A stretch of 5,298 nucleotides of DNA, taken from Candidatus Aenigmatarchaeota archaeon. GTDB lineage: Archaea > EX4484-52 > B79-G9. Positions 1-3,738 of the stretch are shown here, piece by piece (the stretch's first letter is position 1; each line of letters starts with the position of its first letter). A program made the translations under genes and the position numbers. The notes beneath the pieces are model-generated. The model had not been told where the DNA came from. It did no database searches and was given only the letters and a program-made list of their open reading frames with translations. Location of the stretch: positions 1 through 5,298 of the forward strand of contig JAGLMX010000053.1 of NCBI GenBank assembly GCA_023139785.1. The letters are read 5' to 3'.

Positions 1-65
1 TAGAAACGCTGCAGGGAAACGAGACACTTGAGAGATGGTTCTGTGTGGGGGGATGTGAATGGTAA
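1..65 (+). CDS. 3' end of an upstream gene (partial, product unknown)
   Basis: The frame starting at base 3 is open from the window edge to a TAA at 63-65 and encodes about 20 residues ending in CVGGCEW. The other two forward frames are closed early (TAG at 1-3, TGA at 29-31). Its stop lies 4 nt past the ATG at 59 of the next gene, a short overlap typical of co-transcribed genes. The two closely spaced cysteines and the NET glycosylation-type sequon would fit another extracellular protein, like the two genes that follow, but the fragment is too short to assign. A chance open frame of this length is quite possible. Confidence 0.4.
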   Translation, partial: ETLQGNETLERWFCVGGCEW

Positions 66-1579
66 GGTGCATGTTGCCTTTTTTGGTTATGTTGGCTTTG
101 CTGGTTACCCCGGTCTCTGCTGCGGTGTCTGTGACAGTATCCCAGTCCGGCGCAGATTCCGGTAGCGTCATGGGTGGGGAGACGTTTACTGTCACTGCTT
201 CCGGTTGGAGTGGAAGTTGCAGTTCTGCTTACCTTGATTTGACCAATTGCCCTGTATGCGGTGTGTCCGAAAGCCAGAGTAAAACCCTAGGTGGATCAAC
301 GGTCTCATGGACAACAACTACTGCGACTAAGGCAAATTCGCAGTCAATTTCAGTTAGTGTCTCAGGCACGTGCAGTCCGGACGCGGGCAGTGCATCTTTT
401 GATGTCAAGAACCCCCCGTCACTTTCAGCGGAGTTAAGCTCTGAATCCACAAGTGTTGCGCAGGGTTCCACATTTTCTTTTAATCTCAACGTACAGAATT
501 CCGGTGAGACTACGGCAAGGTTTGGGACAATAACAGTTTCACCAAGTGATTTTTCAATATCATCCGGCTGCTCGCCTTCTGACATTCCCGGTGGGCAGGG
601 AGCAGGGATGTCTTGCACAGTAGCTGCTTCTGCTTCTGCCGCGACTGGTGCAAAGACCGTGACCTTAAGCATAAATCCTGCGAATGCCGGTTCAGTAACA
701 AAGAATATGGCGGTGACCGTCACAGCTACAGGGGGCGATCCTGATGACCCGCCTGCTGTATCCCCCGGCGGAGGTGGAGGCGGACCATCAGACAATAGTA
801 AGCAGGAGCGAAATGTTACAGGTCAGATAAGCCCTCCCGGACTTCTGAATAATACAAGGCTTCGGGCAGCAATTCAGAATGCCCTTACAATAGGAAATAT
901 GAGTGAGAATGCAATTCAGAATATGTTGAGGCTTTCAAATAGAATTTCCGGTGAAAGTGATGTTTCCCGTTCAATGACCGTAGAGGGCGCACAGTCCCGG
1001 GTTAAGACAACTGTGAGGTACACGGGCAGTAGCACTGTAAGAAATTATATTATGTATGAAAAAATTCCAAAGGCATTTGCCGAGTCCACAGATAACATAA
1101 CTGTTTCAGTGGTTGGGGCGAGAGTCGAAATTGTTGAAAAAGACCCTGAGTATGCAATTGTGTTTGACACAGTAAGTCCTAATCAGGAACTTAGTGTAAC
1201 ATATACCATTGAGAAGGCTGTGTCGACAAGCACTGTTGACTCATTTGCACTTGAGGTGTATGCAGAGTCTCTTGGTGAAGAAGAGGTGCCGGTTGACTCG
1301 GGAGATGACGGTATTGTATGCGCACAGGTCATAACACCTGCAAAGAATCCTGCAACAGGAGAGTGCAGGGAATTTTCGACACCGTGTGATGTTCCTGAAG
1401 GATGGGTGGCTGTTGAGTCGTGTGAGCAGATGGAAGACAATACTTTACCGGATGACCCGGAAGGAAAGACAAATCCACTTTATTATGTTTTGATACTGGT
1501 CGTGCTTGTAGTGGCAGGGTATTACCTATATCCAAAGATACGCGACAGAAGACTTTATCATTCTTTTAATAACATATAG
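59..1579 (+). CDS. Secreted, C-terminally membrane-anchored surface protein with Ig/CARDB-like domains and Cys-rich juxtamembrane module
   Basis: A 506-residue probable cell-surface protein; function not recognised. Residues 1-21 form a signal peptide ending VSA. An Ser/Thr-rich beta domain follows (about 23-118) with cysteines at 54, 64, 67 and 105. A CARDB/NEW3-like Ig domain covers about 121-223 (pattern LSxxSTSVAQGSTFSF...VQNSGE), then a low-complexity Asp/Pro/Gly hinge (225-246) with a run of six glycines. Residues 250-415 hold a further beta domain with an IPKAFAES...VVGARVEIVEKDP stretch like those in some archaeal envelope proteins (recollection). A Cys module (421-455), a membrane helix (about 474-490) and a basic tail (KIRDRR) complete it, so nearly all of the protein lies outside the cell. 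ATG 71 is an alternative start, since the signal peptide works from either. The G-run at 47-52 suits 59 better, because the AAGGTG before 71 is only 1 nt away. The first third is visibly G+C-rich (37 of 60 at 121-180). Confidence 0.85.
   Translation: MVRCMLPFLVMLALLVTPVSAAVSVTVSQSGADSGSVMGGETFTVTASGWSGSCSSAYLDLTNCPVCGVSESQSKTLGGSTVSWTTTTATKANSQSISVSVSGTCSPDAGSASFDVKNPPSLSAELSSESTSVAQGSTFSFNLNVQNSGETTARFGTITVSPSDFSISSGCSPSDIPGGQGAGMSCTVAASASAATGAKTVTLSINPANAGSVTKNMAVTVTATGGDPDDPPAVSPGGGGGGPSDNSKQERNVTGQISPPGLLNNTRLRAAIQNALTIGNMSENAIQNMLRLSNRISGESDVSRSMTVEGAQSRVKTTVRYTGSSTVRNYIMYEKIPKAFAESTDNITVSVVGARVEIVEKDPEYAIVFDTVSPNQELSVTYTIEKAVSTSTVDSFALEVYAESLGEEEVPVDSGDDGIVCAQVITPAKNPATGECREFSTPCDVPEGWVAVESCEQMEDNTLPDDPEGKTNPLYYVLILVVLVVAGYYLYPKIRDRRLYHSFNNI
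1319..1423 (+). repeat. Cys-rich juxtamembrane module, copy 1
   Basis: Encodes residues 421-455 of the first surface protein, with four cysteines (421, 436, 443, 455) and the core GECREFSTPCDVPEGW. It sits between the ectodomain and the membrane helix. It matches copy 2 in the next gene at 27 of 35 residues with no gaps. Synonymous codons differ between copies (for example TCG/TCT, ACA/ACG and CCG/CCT in the core), so this is an old shared domain and not a recent DNA duplication or conversion. The four conserved cysteines suggest two disulfides. Confidence 0.8.
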
Positions 1580-1595
1580 CACACTAAAGTATACC
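1571..1595 (+). promoter_or_regulatory. Weak candidate TATA element(s) before the second surface gene
   Basis: Two AT-rich hexamer-like elements, CATATA at the very end of the first gene and AAAGTATA just after it, precede the second gene. A transcript starting about 25 nt downstream of the latter would begin near 1618-1620 and leave a leader of about 25 nt before ATG 1645. Neither element is strong, and co-transcription with the preceding gene (65-nt gap) is equally plausible. Confidence 0.2.
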
Positions 1596-1644
1596 TGCTG
1601 AGGGCGCACAGCTGTTAATGCGCGCATGGAATGTGGGATGTTCT

Positions 1645-2523
1645 ATGAAAGTGCAAAGAATGATTTCACCAAAACAAAAGATAATATTTTTTAGTTGTCT
1701 TACAACCTTTCTTTTTGCTGTATTTTTTTCGAATGGCGTATTTGGCAATCCTTCATGGGATATTGAATTTCTGGGTGACACAGCATCTTATTCTTCAGGA
1801 AGCAGCATTGACGTGGTTCTTCAGATAACTGCAAGGGCTGTTTTTAAAGATGTTACTGTGTCAATAAATCTGCCTTATGGATGGAGCGTATCAAGCGGTC
1901 CCTCTGAATACAAGAGCAGCGTGGTTACTGAAAAATCAACAGTCGGCTGGACGGTTTATGGCGGCAGCAAGGAGTCTTTGGATGAAATAACTGCTACGGT
2001 GACATCTATAAATCCTGCAGTGTCTGAGACAGTAAAGCTTTCTGCGGCAGGCGCTTTACCGCGCGTTGATTCTGTAAACAGCGTACCTTCAGACATACAG
2101 CCAGTGCAGGATGATGTTGTGGAGCCTGCGGAAAAAGAAGAAGAACTTTCTGAGCCTAAGACGTCGTTTTTTAATTTCACGCGCATTAAGGAGTCTATTA
2201 AAAATCTTTTTTCAAGGGAGAAAACTTGCGAACAGGTTTTGACCTATGCAAAGAGCGGGACAACAGGGGAGTGTAGGGAGTTTTCTACGCCTTGTGATGT
2301 TCCTGAAGGCTGGAAAACTGTTGAGTCATGCTACACAGAGCCGGTAGTGGCTGCACCAGACAATAATGCAACTTCGAGCATTGCTTCGCAGATATTGCGT
2401 GTACTATTCTATATTGTAATTATCGTAGTTGTGGTGATTTTGCTTATAGTAGTTTTGTCTGCTTACAGGCTTTACAGCCAGAGGAGAGCAGAATCCGATG
2501 GCAAAAGGTATTCGTTTGAGTAG
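1645..2523 (+). CDS. Second secreted, membrane-anchored surface protein with NEW3-like domain and the same Cys module
   Basis: A 292-residue probable type I surface protein; role not recognised. A hydrophobic signal segment (about 13-34, ending VFG before NPSW) is followed by one Ig-like/NEW3-like beta domain (about 35-140, with NLPYGWSVSSGP and TVGWTVYGG strands). An acidic linker then carries an EKEEEL stretch and a basic-hydrophobic segment (SFFNFTRIKESIKNLFSR). The Cys module covers 195-229, a Val/Ile-rich membrane helix about 250-273, and the charged tail RLYSQRRAESDGKR ends the protein. I chose ATG 1645 over ATG 1618 because it gives a short n-region (MKVQRMISPKQK) and has a purine-rich GTGGGA 5-6 nt upstream. 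ATG 1618 would add nine residues including a Cys and has no close ribosome site; ATG 1660 is also possible. The gene follows the first surface gene by 65 nt on the same strand with the same architecture, so the two are probably partners or paralogues, perhaps envelope or appendage components. Confidence 0.82.
   Translation: MKVQRMISPKQKIIFFSCLTTFLFAVFFSNGVFGNPSWDIEFLGDTASYSSGSSIDVVLQITARAVFKDVTVSINLPYGWSVSSGPSEYKSSVVTEKSTVGWTVYGGSKESLDEITATVTSINPAVSETVKLSAAGALPRVDSVNSVPSDIQPVQDDVVEPAEKEEELSEPKTSFFNFTRIKESIKNLFSREKTCEQVLTYAKSGTTGECREFSTPCDVPEGWKTVESCYTEPVVAAPDNNATSSIASQILRVLFYIVIIVVVVILLIVVLSAYRLYSQRRAESDGKRYSFE
2227..2331 (+). repeat. Cys-rich juxtamembrane module, copy 2
   Basis: Encodes residues 195-229 of the second surface protein with cysteines at 195, 210, 217 and 229, in register with copy 1. 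The central 18 residues (TGECREFSTPCDVPEGW plus the Thr before them) are identical between the proteins. Differences are confined to the N-terminal third and to the two residues after the Trp. As in copy 1, it stands between the ectodomain and the membrane helix. Confidence 0.8.
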
Positions 2524-2530
2524 GCGAGGG

Positions 2531-2538
2531 CTTTTTTC
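2531..2538 (+). terminator. T-tract, probable archaeal terminator of the surface-protein unit
   Basis: A run of six T (2532-2537) flanked by C lies 8 nt past the TAG of the second surface gene and just upstream of the TATA box for the next unit. Archaeal RNA polymerase commonly terminates at such T-runs without needing a hairpin. No convincing stem precedes it. Confidence 0.45.
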
Positions 2539-2542
2539 TGGC

Positions 2543-2560
2543 GTAGAGCATATATATTTT
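2543..2560 (+). promoter_or_regulatory. Archaeal TATA-box promoter for the dfx-rbr operon
   Basis: CATATATATTTT (2549-2560) is the best TATA box in the window and is preceded by the purine-rich GTAGAG in the BRE position. Counting about 25 nt downstream puts the start of transcription near 2578-2580, which gives a leader of about 21 nt that just contains the GAGGTGG ribosome site before ATG 2601. The T-tract upstream marks the end of the previous unit. No clear operator palindrome is visible. Confidence 0.6.
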
Positions 2561-2589
2561 AGAATCCAACAAGTGCAACATATGCTTTT

Positions 2590-2596
2590 GAGGTGG
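2590..2596 (+). promoter_or_regulatory. Ribosome binding site of dfx
   Basis: GAGGTGG, complementary to the archaeal 16S 3' end, lies 4-5 nt before ATG 2601. It fixes the start, and the same GAGGTG at the same spacing recurs before rbr. Confidence 0.75.
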
Positions 2597-2600
2597 CTGT

Positions 2601-2978
2601 ATGACAGAAATAAATCAGGTATATAAGTGCGAAATTTGCGGAAACATTGTAGATGTTCTTTATGCCGGCGCAGGAGAGCTTGTCTGTTGCGGACAGCCTA
2701 TGAACCTGCTTGAGGAAAAGACAACTAATGAGGGGCAGGAGAAACACGTCCCTGTTGTAGAGAAGACAGAAAATGGGTTAAATGTGAGAGTTGGCTCAGT
2801 TCAACATCCTATGGAAGAAGGACATTATATCCAGTGGATACAGGTTCTTTCGAATGGCAAAAGCTGCCGAAAGTTTTTGAAAGCAGGCGACGTGCCGAAG
2901 GCAGAGTTTGATGTATTATTAGAGTCTGCGGACGCTGTTCGGGCGTATTGTAATGTTCATGGCATTTGGAAGGCGTAA
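2601..2978 (+). CDS. dfx: Desulfoferrodoxin-type superoxide reductase
   Basis: A 125-residue cytoplasmic non-haem iron enzyme that reduces superoxide to hydrogen peroxide without releasing O2. The length is that of classical two-domain (class I) desulfoferrodoxin. The N-terminal desulforedoxin-like domain has its four Fe ligands as Cys10-X2-Cys13 and Cys29-Cys30, which would hold the Fe(SCys)4 centre I. The C-terminal neelaredoxin-like domain has the full catalytic centre II set: His49 (in EKHVP, with the conserved Glu47-Lys48 pair), His69 and His75 (QHPMEEGHYI), Cys117 and His120 (CNVH). Nothing is missing, so the protein should be active. It is the first gene of a two-gene operon with rubrerythrin, 15 nt apart, under its own TATA promoter. 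The electron donor is usually rubredoxin; no free rubredoxin gene is in the window. Confidence 0.97.
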   Translation: MTEINQVYKCEICGNIVDVLYAGAGELVCCGQPMNLLEEKTTNEGQEKHVPVVEKTENGLNVRVGSVQHPMEEGHYIQWIQVLSNGKSCRKFLKAGDVPKAEFDVLLESADAVRAYCNVHGIWKA

Positions 2979-2982
2979 AAAT

Positions 2983-2988
2983 GAGGTG
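2983..2988 (+). promoter_or_regulatory. Ribosome binding site of rbr
   Basis: GAGGTG lies in the 15-nt gap between dfx and rbr, 5 nt before ATG 2994. An ATG at 2981, two bases before it, is ruled out as the start because it has no site of its own and reads TGA after five codons. Confidence 0.75.
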
Positions 2989-2993
2989 TTAAA

Positions 2994-3581
2994 ATGAATG
3001 AAACAATTGTTAATTTGACAAAGGCATTTATTGGCGAGAGCCAGGCAAGAAACAGGTATACATTATATTCAAAAGTTGCCAAAAAAGAGGGCTTTGAGCA
3101 GATTTCAGGGGCTTTTCTTGAAACCGCAGAAAATGAGCGCGAACATGCAAGCTGGTTGTTCAAGTTAATCAATGAGCTGAAAAAGAAAAGCAGTGAATCT
3201 TTGGATGAAATTCAAGTTGAAGCTTCGGCTCCGACGGTTTTGGGCACTACTGAAGAGAACCTGAAAGCGGCAATTGCAGGAGAGAATTTTGAGAATACAA
3301 AAATGTATCCTGAATTTGCAGAGCAGGCAGAAAAGGACGGGTTTGCTGATATTGCGTTTCGGTTGAGGGCAATTGCAGTTGCAGAAAAGCACCACGAGGA
3401 AAAGTACGCAGCATTGCTTTGTACTGTTGAGGCGAAAACTGTGTTCAAGAGGGATGCGCCTGTTAAGTGGGTGTGCAGGAAGTGTGGATATGTTCATGAA
3501 GGGACAGAGCCTCCTGGGAAGTGCATGTCTTGTGACCATCCGAAGGGTTATTTTGAAGTCATCTCATTGCGCTTCGCTTAA
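2994..3581 (+). CDS. rbr: Rubrerythrin (NADH/rubredoxin-type peroxidase)
   Basis: A 195-residue cytoplasmic peroxidase that reduces H2O2 to water, the natural second step after superoxide reductase. The four-helix ferritin-like domain (1 to about 145) carries the diiron ligand set: Glu15 (GESQARNRY), Glu48-X2-His51 (ENEREHA), Glu97 and Glu100 (AGENFEN), and Glu131-X2-His134 (AEKHHEE). The C-terminal rubredoxin domain (about 157-189) binds one Fe through Cys161-X2-Cys164 and Cys177-X2-Cys180, in the usual order for classical rubrerythrin. Length and ligands are complete. The last six residues (ISLRFA) follow the normal FEV end of the rubredoxin domain and are encoded within an inverted repeat, so the extreme C-terminus may be a rearranged or fortuitous end. 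It is translated from its own GAGGTG site as the second gene of the dfx operon. Confidence 0.97.
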   Translation: MNETIVNLTKAFIGESQARNRYTLYSKVAKKEGFEQISGAFLETAENEREHASWLFKLINELKKKSSESLDEIQVEASAPTVLGTTEENLKAAIAGENFENTKMYPEFAEQAEKDGFADIAFRLRAIAVAEKHHEEKYAALLCTVEAKTVFKRDAPVKWVCRKCGYVHEGTEPPGKCMSCDHPKGYFEVISLRFA

Positions 3582-3594
3582 TCGAAGCTTTCGA
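3571..3594 (+). repeat. Inverted repeat over the rbr stop codon
   Basis: GCTTCG (3571-3576) and CGAAGC (3583-3588) can pair as a 6-bp stem with a 6-nt loop that holds the TAA stop. A second, overlapping pair, TCGAA (3582-3586) and TTCGA (3590-3594), can form an alternative small hairpin. Only three T follow the first stem, so it is a poor intrinsic terminator. It could be a transcript 3'-end structure, a trace of rearrangement, or chance. Confidence 0.35.
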
Positions 3595-3616
3595 ACTATG
3601 CTCAATCTGCGAAAAA

Positions 3617-3646
3617 CATATGGTGGCCCAAAAAGCATGTATAAGT
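3617..3646 (+). promoter_or_regulatory. Candidate TATA elements upstream of the last gene
   Basis: TATAAG (3640-3645), preceded by the A-rich CAAAAAGC, is a plausible TATA box. It would start transcription near 3665-3670 and give a leader of about 65-70 nt before TTG 3735. A weaker ACATATGG at 3617-3624 would start near 3644, upstream of the mini-ORF. The remaining intergenic bases (3595-3660) hold nothing else I recognise. Confidence 0.3.
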
Positions 3647-3660
3647 AAACAAAAGACCAA

Positions 3661-3738
3661 ATGAACACAGAAAGTGAAACATCAGCTAAAGTTTGGAAAG
3701 CTATCGAAAAATTAAGCTCCAAGAAGGTGACTAATTGA
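3661..3738 (+). CDS. 25-codon mini-ORF, possible leader peptide or gene remnant
   Basis: ATG 3661 opens a 25-codon frame ending at TGA 3736-3738. The peptide is charged and helix-prone (core SAKVWKAIEKLSSKK) and resembles the start of a small DNA-binding or antitoxin-like protein more than random sequence, but I cannot name a family. It has no Shine-Dalgarno of its own (AAAGACCAA precedes the ATG). Its last codons contain the AAGGTGA site of the next gene, and its stop overlaps that gene's TTG start (TTGA), an arrangement that would allow translational coupling. It could equally be a truncated remnant or a chance frame. Confidence 0.3.
   Translation: MNTESETSAKVWKAIEKLSSKKVTN
3724..3730 (+). 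promoter_or_regulatory. Ribosome binding site that decides the TTG start at 3735
   Basis: AAGGTGA is a strong archaeal Shine-Dalgarno match, 4 nt before TTG 3735. An in-frame TAA stands directly before that TTG (3732-3734), so the gene cannot begin earlier. Confidence 0.65.

Noticed and set aside
229..795. 188-codon open frame on the - strand
   Set aside because: It lies wholly antisense to the first surface gene, whose signal peptide and domains are clear. The antisense product (poly-Pro start, then Ala/Val/Glu-rich) is what the complement of a Gly/Ser/Thr-rich gene gives.
1618..1644. Nine-residue N-terminal extension of the second surface protein from ATG 1618
   Set aside because: No ribosome site at proper spacing, and it would lengthen the signal n-region to over 20 residues including a Cys. 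ATG 1645 is preferred, though not proven.
2559..2747. 62-codon - strand frame over the dfx leader
   Set aside because: Overlaps the dfx promoter, ribosome site and N-terminal Cys motif on the opposite strand; no support.
3165..3539. 124-codon open frame on the - strand
   Set aside because: Antisense to rubrerythrin, which has all of its metal ligands. The Cys/Phe/Leu-rich product shows no domain.
3373..3648. 91-codon + strand frame across the end of rbr
   Set aside because: Out-of-frame reading of the rubrerythrin rubredoxin domain, with no ribosome site and no recognisable product.
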